A stretch of DNA of 64,000 bases from Aquimarina amphilecti (GCF_900109375.1 NZ_FOAB01000001.1:558001-622000); one strand, 5' to 3'. Shown: positions 8,834 through 18,468, counted from the first letter of the stretch. Translations and numbers: made by a program. Notes: a model not told the origin generated them from the sequence alone.

Positions 8834-9283
8834 ATGGCAAAATCACAACAGACATTTAGCAAGATTGAAAAAGAAAAAAAGAAATTAAAGAAACGCGAGG
8901 AAAAGCAGAAAAAGAAGGAAGAGCGCAGAGCTAATTCTAAAAAAGGAAGTGGTTTCGATAATATGATTGCTTATGTTGATGAGAATGGCCACCTAACTGA
9001 TACTCCACCTGATCCATCAAAAAAGAAAAAAGTAAAAGCTGAAAATATAGAGATTGGTATTCCTAAAAGAGAACATATCGAAGAAGACCCTATTAAAAAA
9101 GGTAGAGTAGCTTTTTTCAATGATTCAAAGGGGTACGGTTTTATTACTGAACAAGAATCTCAGGAAAAGTTTTTTGTACACGTAAATGGCTTAATGCAAG
9201 AAGTGAAAGAAGGAGACAAAGTGCAGTTTGAGTTAGAAATGGGAATGAAAGGTTTAAATGCTGTACGAGTAAAAAAGATTTAA
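8834..9283 (+). CDS. Cold-shock domain protein with lysine-rich N-terminal tail
   Basis: Cytosolic nucleic-acid-binding protein. The C-terminal about 65 residues are a cold-shock domain with RNP1 KGYGFI and RNP2 FFVHV. The N-terminal about 80 residues form a highly charged Lys/Glu tail. The start at 8834 (MAKSQQTF) is chosen over the upstream TTG at 8804 because it gives the usual start of this flavobacterial family; total length is 149. The long leader implied by the promoter at 8660 suggests temperature-dependent translation. A strong terminator follows directly. Confidence 0.88.
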   Translation: MAKSQQTFSKIEKEKKKLKKREEKQKKKEERRANSKKGSGFDNMIAYVDENGHLTDTPPDPSKKKKVKAENIEIGIPKREHIEEDPIKKGRVAFFNDSKGYGFITEQESQEKFFVHVNGLMQEVKEGDKVQFELEMGMKGLNAVRVKKI

Positions 9284-9308
9284 CATAAATAATCTGAATA
9301 AAATATTT

Positions 9309-9345
9309 AAAAAGCATTTGCAAAAATTAGTTGCAAATGCTTTTT
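9309..9345. terminator. Strong bidirectional terminator
   Basis: Perfect 15-bp stem (9309-9323 with 9331-9345) around a 7-nt loop, with A-run and T-run on the two sides. It separates the cold-shock gene from the convergent metallo-hydrolase gene and should work for both. Confidence 0.9.
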
Positions 9346-9354
9346 ACTTTTAGT

Positions 9355-10131
9355 CTATTTAGAATACCAGTTTAATTGAACAACTTCTATTTCTTCATTG
9401 CCCTTAGTGACAATTTCTTTAAACTTAACTACATCGCTAAATCCTTCTGTACCTCTATAGTGGTAAGGGTATATTTGTTTAGGTTTGAATTCTAAAACAG
9501 CATCAGCAGCACTTTCTATAGTCATAGTATATGGTAGATTCATACAAACGAATGCTTTATCTATACTTTTAAGAGCTCTCATTTCTGGAATATCTTCTGT
9601 GTCTCCCGAGAAATATAATCGCTCCTTTCCTAAAGTAAGAACATATCCATTTCCTCTGCCTTTGCTGTGAAACTTTAAGGCTTCTTCTCTTAAATTATAC
9701 ATTGGTATTGCTTCGATTGATATTCCATTAACTTCTTTTACCTCTCCGTTGTTGATTATCACTAATTGCTTGGTGTAGTTGGCAGGAAGTTTTTCTGCAA
9801 CAGCCTGTGGTACTACGATTTTTGATTTAGAAAGATCTAAGCTATTAAGAGTTTCGATATTCATATGATCGCCATGAATATCTGTAATGAGTACTATGCT
9901 AGGTGATTTTTGATTTCCAAATGCTTTTGTACCTCCAGTAGGATCTATATAGATGGTATTATCTTTATATTCTAATACAGCGGTAGCATGCGAAATAGGA
10001 ATAATCTTTATATCAGAAACAGTTTGTTCTATAGGTTCATCTTGAGCAACAGTTTTTCCTTGTTTTACATCTGATTTACAACTAAATAAAAATATGCTAA
10101 TAGCTAAAAGGCTAAGGGTATATGATTTCAT
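9355..10131 (-). CDS. MBL-fold metallo-hydrolase, lipoprotein (UlaG-like)
   Basis: Periplasmic lipoprotein (lipobox Cys18) with a metallo-beta-lactamase fold. The zinc motif reads TDIHGDHMN: the usual HxHxDH has Asp84 in place of the first His, with His86, Asp88 and His89 kept. Further on, a YFSGDTED segment supplies the bridging Asp and PYHYRG a late His. The short core resembles UlaG-like hydrolases. The substrate is unknown. It converges on the cold-shock gene across a shared terminator. Confidence 0.82.
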   Translation of the reverse strand: MKSYTLSLLAISIFLFSCKSDVKQGKTVAQDEPIEQTVSDIKIIPISHATAVLEYKDNTIYIDPTGGTKAFGNQKSPSIVLITDIHGDHMNIETLNSLDLSKSKIVVPQAVAEKLPANYTKQLVIINNGEVKEVNGISIEAIPMYNLREEALKFHSKGRGNGYVLTLGKERLYFSGDTEDIPEMRALKSIDKAFVCMNLPYTMTIESAADAVLEFKPKQIYPYHYRGTEGFSDVVKFKEIVTKGNEEIEVVQLNWYSK

Positions 10132-10200
10132 TTTATATAATTTTAGTTACACTAACAAGGTATAAAATGGTAGTAGAACAGGAAACATTTTAATGTAAGA

Positions 10201-10956
10201 TTAACTATCTAACCATAGTTTAATTGCCATAGTAATTACCATTATGACTAGGAATACCTTAACAATTCCGTCCCCTTTTTTTACAGACCATCTACTAGCA
10301 ATCCAGCCACCACTGGCATTGCCAAAGGCTAAAACGAAGCCATATAAATAATTGATTTGATTATTATAAGCAAAGACAAATAATGCGCCAATGGTGTAGA
10401 CAAAAACGACCAAAGCTTTAACCGCATTTGATGATACTAAACTAATTCTATTGATTGTACTTAATGCTAAAAGAATAAATATTCCAACTCCTGCTTGTAT
10501 AAAACCACCATATATACCAATTATAAAAAAAGTGATAATTGAAATAAAACGATATTTTCCTTGTACTCTTTCAGCAAAATCTGCAATATTTACCTTAGGC
10601 TTAAAAACCATAAAAAGTACAACTAGTACCATTACAATTGCAAGTATTTTATTAAATGTCTCACCTTTTATGTCAATTGCAATTTTTGCCCCAATTAATG
10701 AGCCGATCAAGGCGGATAGACCTAGATAAACACTAAATAGAGACGGTTGTATGCCTTTACTTTTAAATCCAGCGACAGATGTAATACTTTGAATAAAAAT
10801 TCCTATTCGATTTGTACCGTTCGCAATTGCTGGTGGTAAGCCCATAAAAATAAGCATTGGTAGTGTTAATAAAGACCCTCCGCCAGCTATAGTATTGATT
10901 ACTCCTGCGATAAAGCCAACTATAGCTAAAAGAATGAATAGTAGTGTTTCGTTCAT
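10201..10956 (-). CDS. TSUP family (TauE/SafE) permease
   Basis: Inner-membrane transporter of the TauE/SafE family, usually linked to export of sulfite, sulfoacetate or other small sulfur or organic anions. The protein has about eight hydrophobic helices and the family's GGGSLLTLPMLIFMGL segment near the start, repeated in degenerate form in the second half. The frame is open back to 11106, but a TATTTTTG promoter box at 10974-10981 would place transcription after the earlier ATGs, so the ATG at 10956 (MNETLLF, 251 residues) is preferred. It is divergent from the SulP gene, which may be functionally related (both move sulfur oxyanions in some organisms). Confidence 0.85.
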   Translation of the reverse strand: MNETLLFILLAIVGFIAGVINTIAGGGSLLTLPMLIFMGLPPAIANGTNRIGIFIQSITSVAGFKSKGIQPSLFSVYLGLSALIGSLIGAKIAIDIKGETFNKILAIVMVLVVLFMVFKPKVNIADFAERVQGKYRFISIITFFIIGIYGGFIQAGVGIFILLALSTINRISLVSSNAVKALVVFVYTIGALFVFAYNNQINYLYGFVLAFGNASGGWIASRWSVKKGDGIVKVFLVIMVITMAIKLWLDS

Positions 10957-12820
10957 TTGGTTCTGTTTCATCCCAAAAATAAGTAAAACCAAAAAATACC
11001 AATGCTTTTTACAAATCAATTGGTATAAATTATTAAACTGTTGTAGATTTACGAATACAAACAAAAAACCGACTACCGTTAATTCGTTACATAAAATAAT
11101 TCCCATTTTAGAGTCTTTAAAAGACTATAGTAGAGCTATTTTTATCTCTGATGCTATTGCAGGCGTAACAGTTGGAGTAGTTCTTATTCCGCAAGCTATA
11201 GCCTATGCGTTGTTAATGGGAACACCACCAATATATGGATTGTATGCTTGTTTAATTCCTTTAATTTTATATGCTTTTTTTGGAACATCGAGACAGTTAA
11301 GTATTGGACCAGTAGCGGTTACTGCAATTTTGGTAATGAGCGGAGTAAGTCAGTTAGCAACTCCTTTTACTGATGAGTTTACTAATCTTGTTATTTTTTC
11401 AGGTGTATTGATAGGAGTGTTACAAATAGCACTTAGCCTTCTGAGAATGGGGTTTTTAGTTAATTTAATTTCACAGCCAGTAATTTCTGGTTTTATTTCT
11501 GCGGCGGCAATTATTATTATTATATCACAACTTAGCGAATCATTAGGGATGTCAATTCCAAGTTTTGATTATGTTCATGAGTCTGTATGGTATGTAATAC
11601 AGAATATTTCTTCTGTTCACTTTATTACTTTAGGTATGTGTTTGGGATCAATTTTTATTATGTTGATTCTTAAAAAAATAAAAAAGTCTTTTCCAGGAGC
11701 ACTTTTTGTATTAATAATAACTACCGTAATTACCATTATTTTTGATTTAAAAAGTTTAGGACTTGCGGTAATAGAAGATGTGCCTAAAGGCTTGCCTTCT
11801 TTTAGTATTCCTGATATGACTTATGACTCCATGATAGCATTAATACCTTCTGTGTTAACGGTTACTTTTATTGGTTATGTAGGTAGTATTGGTATTGCTA
11901 AATCTTTAGAAATGAAAAATAGAGATCATATAGTACGCCCTAATCAAGAGCTTTTAGCATTAGGTATTGCTAAGGTTGTTGGTGCATTTTTTCAAGCAAT
12001 CCCTTCTTCTGGTAGCTATAGTAGATCGGCTATAAATGATGAAGCAGGAGGGAAGACTACCGTTTCCTCAATTATTACTGTTGTAATGGTAGTAATTTCG
12101 TTATTATTTTTGACCTCTTTTTTTTATTATATACCCAAAGCAGTTTTAGCCGCAATAATTTTGGTTTCTGTTTTTGGATTGATAAATGTTAGTGAAGCAC
12201 GTTATCTACTAGCGTTAAGACGAAGAGAATTCATTGTTATGTTTATAACATTTGTAGGTACTTTGGTTTTTGGTGTAGAAAAAGGGATTTTTATTGGAGT
12301 AATATTATCATACATATTTTTACAATATTACAGTTCTAGACCTCATGTGGCAGAATTGGTTAATATTCCGAATACTAACTATTATCGAAATATTAAAAGA
12401 TTTCCTGAAGCGACAAGATCTTCAAAGTATTTGATTATTCGATTTGATGATCAATTGTATTTTGCTAATACTAGCTATTTTAAGGATGCTATACTACATC
12501 AGATAGAGAAAAGAGAACTATTACCTGAGTTTTTAATTTTAGATAGTACCAATATTAATGATATAGATAGTACAGGCTTACATATTTTAGAAGATGTCCA
12601 TAGATATTTAGAAGATTTGGGTGTTCAATTGTTAATTACTGGTACTATAGGTCCTGTTCGGGATTTCCTTAAAAGATCAGGCTTTACGGATAATTTGGGG
12701 AGTCAACATAATTTTCTAAATATAGAAGATGCTGTCAATTATACGGAGAATAAAACAGTTGAAGAAAACTCTTTAGAAGTTGCTATTCAATATAATAAGA
12801 AACGTTCTTTTCTTGATTAA
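10934..12820 (+). CDS. SulP family anion transporter (SLC26-like) with STAS domain
   Basis: Inner-membrane anion transporter (sulfate, bicarbonate or other) with a SulP membrane domain of about 10-14 helices and a C-terminal cytosolic STAS domain (last about 130 residues, with the LILDSTNINDIDSTG strand-loop). The conserved protein begins around nucleotide 11078 (LHKIIPILESL), but there is no ATG, GTG or TTG in frame between 10934 and that point. The given start is the nearest formal one and adds about 48 unconserved residues that run antisense through the start of the TauE/SafE gene. The real start is therefore uncertain: a rare codon, a mutated start or a sequencing error. The transporter body itself is intact. 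Confidence 0.85.
   Translation: MNSSVSFIWFCFIPKISKTKKYQCFLQINWYKLLNCCRFTNTNKKPTTVNSLHKIIPILESLKDYSRAIFISDAIAGVTVGVVLIPQAIAYALLMGTPPIYGLYACLIPLILYAFFGTSRQLSIGPVAVTAILVMSGVSQLATPFTDEFTNLVIFSGVLIGVLQIALSLLRMGFLVNLISQPVISGFISAAAIIIIISQLSESLGMSIPSFDYVHESVWYVIQNISSVHFITLGMCLGSIFIMLILKKIKKSFPGALFVLIITTVITIIFDLKSLGLAVIEDVPKGLPSFSIPDMTYDSMIALIPSVLTVTFIGYVGSIGIAKSLEMKNRDHIVRPNQELLALGIAKVVGAFFQAIPSSGSYSRSAINDEAGGKTTVSSIITVVMVVISLLFLTSFFYYIPKAVLAAIILVSVFGLINVSEARYLLALRRREFIVMFITFVGTLVFGVEKGIFIGVILSYIFLQYYSSRPHVAELVNIPNTNYYRNIKRFPEATRSSKYLIIRFDDQLYFANTSYFKDAILHQIEKRELLPEFLILDSTNINDIDSTGLHILEDVHRYLEDLGVQLLITGTIGPVRDFLKRSGFTDNLGSQHNFLNIEDAVNYTENKTVEENSLEVAIQYNKKRSFLD
10974..10981 (-). promoter_or_regulatory. 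-7 promoter box for the TauE/SafE gene
   Basis: Minus-strand TATTTTTG, with a TTG about 18 bp further upstream as a possible -33 element. Its position supports the late start at 10956. Confidence 0.45.
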
Positions 12821-12826
12821 AAATTC

Positions 12827-13789
12827 TTATTTTTCATAAACGTGCATTTTTATTCCCATACCATAATTCATAAAACCTTTTTGTATTAGTGTATTGTTTT
12901 CACTGTACTTTTGATCAAAGCGTTGCCAAGTTCTATTTTTAAAAAAGACTCTTCTGGTAAACGTAATGTTATTTTCAATCTTATCAGTGAAAGGAAGTAG
13001 AGGTCTAAATGTAGTAGATACTTTTACAATTCCTTTACGTGTTTCTACTTCATGGTATTTTTTAGTGTGTTGTAGTTTTCCCTGTTTGTCAGTATAACCT
13101 AGGACTTGAACAGAAATGAATACACCATTTTTTGGAATAAATACTTTATATTCAGAAATATCCAGTTCAAAATTCGCCCTATCTTTATTGGTAATCCTAA
13201 AAATAATATCATCACCGGCTAATCTTTTTCCAGGAACTCCATTAGTGTTTTCATAAAATTGCATTTTAAATAAAGTAGAAAAAGATTGTTTTCTACTCGA
13301 AGATCCATTGGAATTTTCCATCATCACTGGTAAAAATACAGATGCAATCTTTGTTGATTTTATTTGATTTCTAGGGAAAAATACTGCAATTTCTGATTCT
13401 ACAGTGGGTAACCAGCATCTAAAGTAATCATCATGTATTTTGGAAGCTTTTTTCTTTGTTCTGTATTTCCCTAAGTTTTCCGCTTTAACAACAACTTCCT
13501 GGAGTTCTGAAACATCAGGTGTTAGAGAAATAGTTTTTGAAAGATTATTTGTACTAATTCCTTTTTCTTTATATCCAAGCGCCGATATATATAAGGAGTC
13601 TATGTCGTTATATCTTTTTTTAGAAAACTTAAAAACTCCATCTTCATCAGCAAATAATCCATTACCATTACCAAATGAAATTGTAGCGTAGGATATAGGG
13701 AATTTTTGCACTGAATCTTTGATTGTGTATACTTGACTATAAATACCGTGAGATATCAGTAATAAAAGTATATAGAAGACTTTTTTCAT
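12827..13789 (-). CDS. Carboxypeptidase-regulatory-like (CarboxypepD_reg) secreted protein
   Basis: Exported protein (signal peptide ending near YSQ at 19) with an N-terminal CarboxypepD_reg-like beta-sandwich (about 20-105) like those found before TonB-dependent receptors, here ending in ELQEVVVKAE, the hallmark lead-in to a plug domain. Instead of a plug and barrel, about 200 residues of unassigned beta-rich sequence follow (320 residues in total). Such stand-alone proteins are common in flavobacteria and have no firm role. It is convergent with the SulP gene, with only 6 bp between the stops. Confidence 0.75.
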   Translation of the reverse strand: MKKVFYILLLLISHGIYSQVYTIKDSVQKFPISYATISFGNGNGLFADEDGVFKFSKKRYNDIDSLYISALGYKEKGISTNNLSKTISLTPDVSELQEVVVKAENLGKYRTKKKASKIHDDYFRCWLPTVESEIAVFFPRNQIKSTKIASVFLPVMMENSNGSSSRKQSFSTLFKMQFYENTNGVPGKRLAGDDIIFRITNKDRANFELDISEYKVFIPKNGVFISVQVLGYTDKQGKLQHTKKYHEVETRKGIVKVSTTFRPLLPFTDKIENNITFTRRVFFKNRTWQRFDQKYSENNTLIQKGFMNYGMGIKMHVYEK

Positions 13790-14009
13790 AGTAGGTTAGG
13801 GGACTAAATAGGGTGTTAAAATAGTGAAAATATTTTAAAACATTTTTTATGTTTCGTTAGCTCAACGGCAACCATTCCTTAATATGTTCACTTTTTATAT
13901 TTTAATATAATCAAAAAAGAAGCCAAAAATTGTTTGAATTGTTATTACGGACTATTGTTTTTTAATAATAACATACTCACTAATAATTAAATAATATATG
14001 TACATAGCC

Positions 14010-14017
14010 TATCTTTG
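14010..14017 (+). promoter_or_regulatory. -7 promoter box for the EamA gene
   Basis: TATCTTTG matches the Bacteroidota -7 consensus, 43 bp ahead of the TTG start at 14060. Confidence 0.5.
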
Positions 14018-14059
14018 CAAGATTAGCGAAATGCCAATTTGGTATAAAACAAAAAATAT

Positions 14060-14893
14060 TTGAAAAAGGCGATTTATTTTATGTTAATGAGCACTGTTTC
14101 CTTTACAGTGATGAATTTACTGGTTAAGTACTTAGTAGGTTTTAGTGCATATCAATTAGTGTTTTTTAGATCTATAGGTACTCTGTTTTTTACAATGCCT
14201 TTTTTAATTCATCATAAAATTTCAATTCTAGGAAATCAGAAGAAATTGCTAGTTCTTAGAGGACTAGCTGGTGTTACTTCTATGGGGTTGTTTTTTATGT
14301 CCGTTGAATATCTTAAAATAGGATCTGCTGTATCTCTGCGATATCTTTCTCCTATTTTTGCTACAATATTGGCTGTTATTTTTCTTAGAGAAAAAGTGAA
14401 AAATATCCAATGGTTATTCTTTTTACTTGCTTTTACTGGTGTTTTAATCATTAAAGGCTTCGATACAGAAATTAGTTCTTTCGGGTTATTATTAATAGTT
14501 TTTTCTGCCTTATTTAGTGGTTTTGTATATGTTCTAATTAATAAAATAGGATTAAGAGATCATCCAGTAGTTATCGTGAATTATTTCATGTGGATTGCTA
14601 CAGTTTTAGGAGGGGTTCTTTCTGTTTTTAATTGGAAGAAAACCCCAGAAGGTATGGAGTGGGCATTATTATTAAGCTTAGGGATTTTTGGTTATTTTGG
14701 TCAATTATTTATGACAAAAGCTTTTCAATCACAAGTTACTAATAAAGTAGTTTCCTTAAAATATATGGAAGTTATATTTACAATGATTGCTGGTATTTTC
14801 TTATTTGGGGATAAATATCCTTTGCTTAGTGTTTTAGGGACTTTAATGGTTATTACAGGGTTGATCTTGAATATGTTTTATAAATCTAAATAA
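14060..14893 (+). CDS. DMT-superfamily transporter (EamA)
   Basis: Inner-membrane drug/metabolite transporter with ten predicted helices in two EamA repeats. The start is a TTG at 14060 (MKKAIYFMLM), chosen because it begins the first helix and follows a good promoter; the next ATG would cut into that helix. The length of 277 fits the family. The substrate cannot be inferred. It is convergent with the flavoprotein gene at 14925. Confidence 0.82.
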   Translation: MKKAIYFMLMSTVSFTVMNLLVKYLVGFSAYQLVFFRSIGTLFFTMPFLIHHKISILGNQKKLLVLRGLAGVTSMGLFFMSVEYLKIGSAVSLRYLSPIFATILAVIFLREKVKNIQWLFFLLAFTGVLIIKGFDTEISSFGLLLIVFSALFSGFVYVLINKIGLRDHPVVIVNYFMWIATVLGGVLSVFNWKKTPEGMEWALLLSLGIFGYFGQLFMTKAFQSQVTNKVVSLKYMEVIFTMIAGIFLFGDKYPLLSVLGTLMVITGLILNMFYKSK

Positions 14894-14924
14894 ATAATGA
14901 TGATTAAAAGGGTTGTCTTTTTTA

Positions 14925-16538
14925 TTAAACAATAACTCCTGATTTTTTATTTAATCCACATTGTTCTACAAATTTATTGGTAAATACTTCTCTTGTTTTT
15001 TCATTAAGTAGTTCATTACGAGAATCTATCCAATGCTGTACGGTTGCAGATCCATACATTTTTTGTATTCTATTAAAGTTAAGGTTGAAGTTTATTTTCC
15101 CCCAATGTAATGTATACGAAATGTTCTTAGACTCTAATCTATTCCATATTTTATCATAAAAATCTCTTGTTACTTTAGAGTCTACACCATCCAATTCTAG
15201 AACACACGTTTTTTTAAATTTTGTAAAGCCTAATAATGCCTTTGTTCCTTTTACGTACCTCAAAGAAATTCCACCAGGAAAAGGATTACCATTATTAATG
15301 ATATCCATTATTTCTTTTACTACTTGTACGCTATCTTTAATGTCGATTCCAAGAGCTGCGCTTGCTACTTTTCCTCTAAACTTAGTGTTGTTATATGTTT
15401 CTCCAATGGTACCTTCTAATGCCGGAGTCTCTTTATAAGCAAGAGGGAATAATAAATTTACTAAGCTTGGCACTAATTTTACGGATAATGATCCAAGACT
15501 GTCCATCATGGTTTGTATTAATCCTAATAAATCATCACCATATGTTAATCCGTTGCTGTCTCTTTTTCTTCGGACATAATCGTTACGATATTTTTTCTTA
15601 TAAGCGACCTTTATGAATACGCCTTTATTGGTGTCGTTAGGTTTAAAATCATACGGATTGATAAGTACTTCGAAATGATATAATTCACGATCCAGTGAAA
15701 CCTGTGGAAAAGGCAATAAATCTTTAATTGTTGAAAAATCTTGAGTTGTCATAGTGTGTTTCAATACATCATTGTATGCTATTTTATCAATACGATGTTC
15801 TTCTAATAAAAATTTAGGTTCTGTTTCTATTAATACTCCATGAATAAAACCAAAACTACCAAAACTTACAATGGCAGAATTAAACATAATATCATCTTTG
15901 ATTCTTTCCGCTCCTAACCAATCAACAAATTTATTAGACATTATAGGAGTAGATTCTCGTTCTAACCAAATATGCCTATCCTTACCAACTATTATATGTA
16001 AACCAACTACAAAATCTTGTAATGCTCCTACATTAAAGGCAGCACCATGGGTTCCGGTTGACAATGCTCCTGCAATAGTTTGTCCATTACTAGCGCCAGA
16101 AGCCTTAATAGATCTACTAGGTCTTTTTTCCTTTTCTAACTTAGTGTTTAATTGTAAAATTGACATTCCACATTGAGTGAAAAACAAGTTTTCTGATAAA
16201 CCTCCTTTTTTTAAATAATCATTTGTTACATATGATTTAGAAATAGAAAAAGAAAGACGTAATGATTTAGTGTCAATAATTCCTCCTTCGGAAACTGCAA
16301 CTTTAGAAAAAGACCATCCGCTACCCATTGCTCGAAGTCTAATCTTATTTTTAATTGCATGTCCTATTAACCATTGAATATTTTTGGTAGTAGCCTTATA
16401 CTTTTCAGAACTTTTAGATAAGGAATGGTCATTTCTTATTTTGAAAGATGCATCTTTAGTTAGTTTTTGAGTAAAATTTTGATGCCTATTTTCCCAAGAA
16501 GTAATTGGTAATAATTCTATGCCTTTTGGTAATGCCAT
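14925..16538 (-). CDS. FAD-dependent oxidase, D-arabinono-1,4-lactone oxidase family
   Basis: VAO/PCMH-type flavoprotein. The N-terminal FAD-binding domain has the RAMGSGWSFS and GALSTGTHGAA motifs that hold the pyrophosphate and isoalloxazine. The C-terminal about 150 residues match the aldonolactone oxidase domain, ending with a YGSATVQHWIDSRNELL-type segment like the C-terminal motif that closes over FAD in sugar-lactone oxidases. At 537 residues it is longer than yeast ALO-type bacterial homologues (about 420-450), with extra sequence in the middle. No signal peptide is seen. It likely oxidises an aldonolactone or sugar alcohol with O2. It is followed upstream on the same strand by a small lipoprotein gene. 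Confidence 0.8.
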   Translation of the reverse strand: MALPKGIELLPITSWENRHQNFTQKLTKDASFKIRNDHSLSKSSEKYKATTKNIQWLIGHAIKNKIRLRAMGSGWSFSKVAVSEGGIIDTKSLRLSFSISKSYVTNDYLKKGGLSENLFFTQCGMSILQLNTKLEKEKRPSRSIKASGASNGQTIAGALSTGTHGAAFNVGALQDFVVGLHIIVGKDRHIWLERESTPIMSNKFVDWLGAERIKDDIMFNSAIVSFGSFGFIHGVLIETEPKFLLEEHRIDKIAYNDVLKHTMTTQDFSTIKDLLPFPQVSLDRELYHFEVLINPYDFKPNDTNKGVFIKVAYKKKYRNDYVRRKRDSNGLTYGDDLLGLIQTMMDSLGSLSVKLVPSLVNLLFPLAYKETPALEGTIGETYNNTKFRGKVASAALGIDIKDSVQVVKEIMDIINNGNPFPGGISLRYVKGTKALLGFTKFKKTCVLELDGVDSKVTRDFYDKIWNRLESKNISYTLHWGKINFNLNFNRIQKMYGSATVQHWIDSRNELLNEKTREVFTNKFVEQCGLNKKSGVIV

Positions 16539-16558
16539 TTTTACGATATTTTAAATAA

Positions 16559-16882
16559 TTATAAATTTTCGATAGGAGTATCTACAGGTGCACATTCCCA
16601 TTCTATTCTTTGTGGAACTACAATACCAATAGTAATTGCAGAAATTAAAATATATCCAAGATTTGTAGAACTGGTTACAGCATTCATTCGATTAGATTCA
16701 CATTCTGGATTGATGTCTTTTGGTGTTATTAACCCCCAAGCATAACTCCAAGATGTTTTATGGTGTTGTACAATAGAATCATTATCGTATTCGCTCACAA
16801 CACGTGTTGACATACAACTTTGAAAGATGATCAAAATCAATAACAATAAGCTAATTCTTCGTAATAGAATATAATTTTTCAT
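16559..16882 (-). CDS. Bor/Iss-like small lipoprotein
   Basis: A 107-residue lipoprotein (lipobox ...FQSC, Cys23). The mature part has the layout of the Bor family: an HH pair near 40, a tryptophan-rich WSYAWGL strand, a cysteine in PECESN, a hydrophobic ISAITIGIVVPQRIEWEC end with a final Cys. Bor of phage lambda gives serum resistance; here I only infer the fold. It sits 20 bp upstream of the oxidase gene on the same strand and is probably its operon leader. Confidence 0.6.
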   Translation of the reverse strand: MKNYILLRRISLLLLILIIFQSCMSTRVVSEYDNDSIVQHHKTSWSYAWGLITPKDINPECESNRMNAVTSSTNLGYILISAITIGIVVPQRIEWECAPVDTPIENL

Positions 16883-17349
16883 ACCTCAGATGTTTTATGA
16901 GGCAATTAGACAAATGAAGGGTGTGTATACGTTGTAAGTAAAAATAGGGATATCATTATTACTTTAAAAGGGGTTTTTACCTGTATTTTAGTACTTTATT
17001 GTTTGTGTAAAGTATGTTAATTGCATTTTTGGGAATGCTTTATTGGACTTTCTTTAGAGCAATACGTTTATTTTTTTAAAAATCTCCATTGTGTAAAGGT
17101 AACCGAATCAAAAGTATTGGGTATGGGGTGAGTTATACAGTACAGTATAATTTTAGGATTTATATCATTGTCCTAATAGCAGCATTTCTAAAACAATAAA
17201 TATTGAGTGCACAAGTACCGAGAAATTTGGTGAATTATTTAGGGCAAAAAATTCGAAATTTGATCACGATAAGCGGGGTAAAATGTTTCAATTTAGAAAC
17301 TAATTTAAGTCTCACTGTACCTATACACTCATTAATATAGTATATAGTT
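16883..17349. other. 467-bp intergenic stretch
   Basis: No open frame of note on either strand. A short TTATAC/GTATAA inverted repeat lies at 17133-17150. The left part should contain the promoter of the Bor-like gene. Nothing else is recognisable. Confidence 0.5.
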
Positions 17350-17607
17350 CTAGTTGAAATCTTCTCTTAAATAAAACATTAACTTTGACTTGTCTGTAAA
17401 ACTCTTAATTGCAATGATTTCTCCATTTAATTTATTATAAATTATTTCGGCAAATAAAAAGTCTATATAGAATATACTGTAGTAAAAGTCTCGATTAGCA
17501 TCGTTTATAGAAAATAGGTGTATTCCTTTATTCCAAATGTTACGATATTTTTCAGCTAAATTTTGCGAATTAAACCGCTTCTCTAGGGTAGTTTTTTGCA
17601 TAAGCAT
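17350..17607 (-). CDS. Hypothetical small protein
   Basis: An 85-residue protein (79-83 if it starts at the internal ATG 17601) rich in Phe, Tyr, Lys and Asn, with no signal peptide, membrane helix or known motif. It is isolated between two intergenic gaps. Coding status rests only on length and plausible composition, so it may be spurious. Confidence 0.4.
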   Translation of the reverse strand: MLMQKTTLEKRFNSQNLAEKYRNIWNKGIHLFSINDANRDFYYSIFYIDFLFAEIIYNKLNGEIIAIKSFTDKSKLMFYLREDFN

Positions 17608-17799
17608 TATGATTTTAAGATTTAAGGCGTCACTAAAATACGGAAAAACCGTAACAATACAAGTGTAAAAGTGGAAAAATTTGAAAATTCCCCATTTATT
17701 ACTTGTAAATTAATAAAATCAACTTTCTAAAGATTCAACATTAATTTATTATGAAAATAGAATAATATATTATTTTCGTATTTTAAAATTAAAACTTCA

Positions 17800-18468
17800 T
17801 TGGCTACCGTTTCTCAAAATATATTTCTTACAAGAAAAGAAAAACAACGTTGTAATTCTTGTGGTAAAAAAATTCCTTTTGGCAAATCATTTGTTGCAGA
17901 AACTGAAGATCATAAGGGAACATGTTTCGGCTGTTCACAATTTATAGGATATACGTTGTTACCTTCTGGAGATGCTGCGATGACAAGAAGATCTAAAAAA
18001 CACTCAAAACTATGTGGAGTTGTTCTAAAATGGAATCAGCGTAGAAAACGATATGAACGCAAAGGGCAATTTGTCGAAGAAATAGCAATAGAAAAAGCAC
18101 GTTTAGAGTGTGAAAAAGATAAAGTTTCTAGGGAGATTAAAAATAAAAAAGCTGCAATTGTTCGTGAGCAAAAAGACAAGATGTATATTTTGGATTTTGC
18201 CAGAGCTATAAGGAATAAGTATCCTAACTGTCCGCAAAAACGAGAATTTAAAATCGCATCACACGCTTGTGAAAAACACAGTGGAAGAGTAGGACGTACG
18301 GCAAATGCAAAAGAATTTGACCCTCAAATGATTGATCTAGCCGTACAGGCTCATATAAGGCATACAGAGACTAATTACGATGATCAATTTGGTAAAGGAA
18401 AAAGAAAAACTGAAATTAGATCTGAGGTGCAGTCAACAATTAATAATGTTATGAAAAGATGGGAATAG
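17800..18468 (+). CDS. DUF2293 domain-containing protein
   Basis: A 222-residue cytosolic protein. The N-terminus has a CNSCGKKI...CFGCSQ pair of Cys knuckles (about 18-45), probably a zinc site. The C-terminal half matches DUF2293: basic helices, then AVQAHIRHTETNYDDQF and a final helix ending KRW. The start is a TTG at 17800; no ATG precedes the conserved region. Function unknown; the fold suggests nucleic-acid binding. It leads a short run with the 56-residue gene and YchJ. Confidence 0.78.
   Translation: MATVSQNIFLTRKEKQRCNSCGKKIPFGKSFVAETEDHKGTCFGCSQFIGYTLLPSGDAAMTRRSKKHSKLCGVVLKWNQRRKRYERKGQFVEEIAIEKARLECEKDKVSREIKNKKAAIVREQKDKMYILDFARAIRNKYPNCPQKREFKIASHACEKHSGRVGRTANAKEFDPQMIDLAVQAHIRHTETNYDDQFGKGKRKTEIRSEVQSTINNVMKRWE

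Noticed and set aside
13855-13880. TTAGCTCAACGG sequence resembling a tRNA D-arm
   Set aside because: No anticodon arm, T-arm or acceptor pairing follows, so it is not a tRNA.
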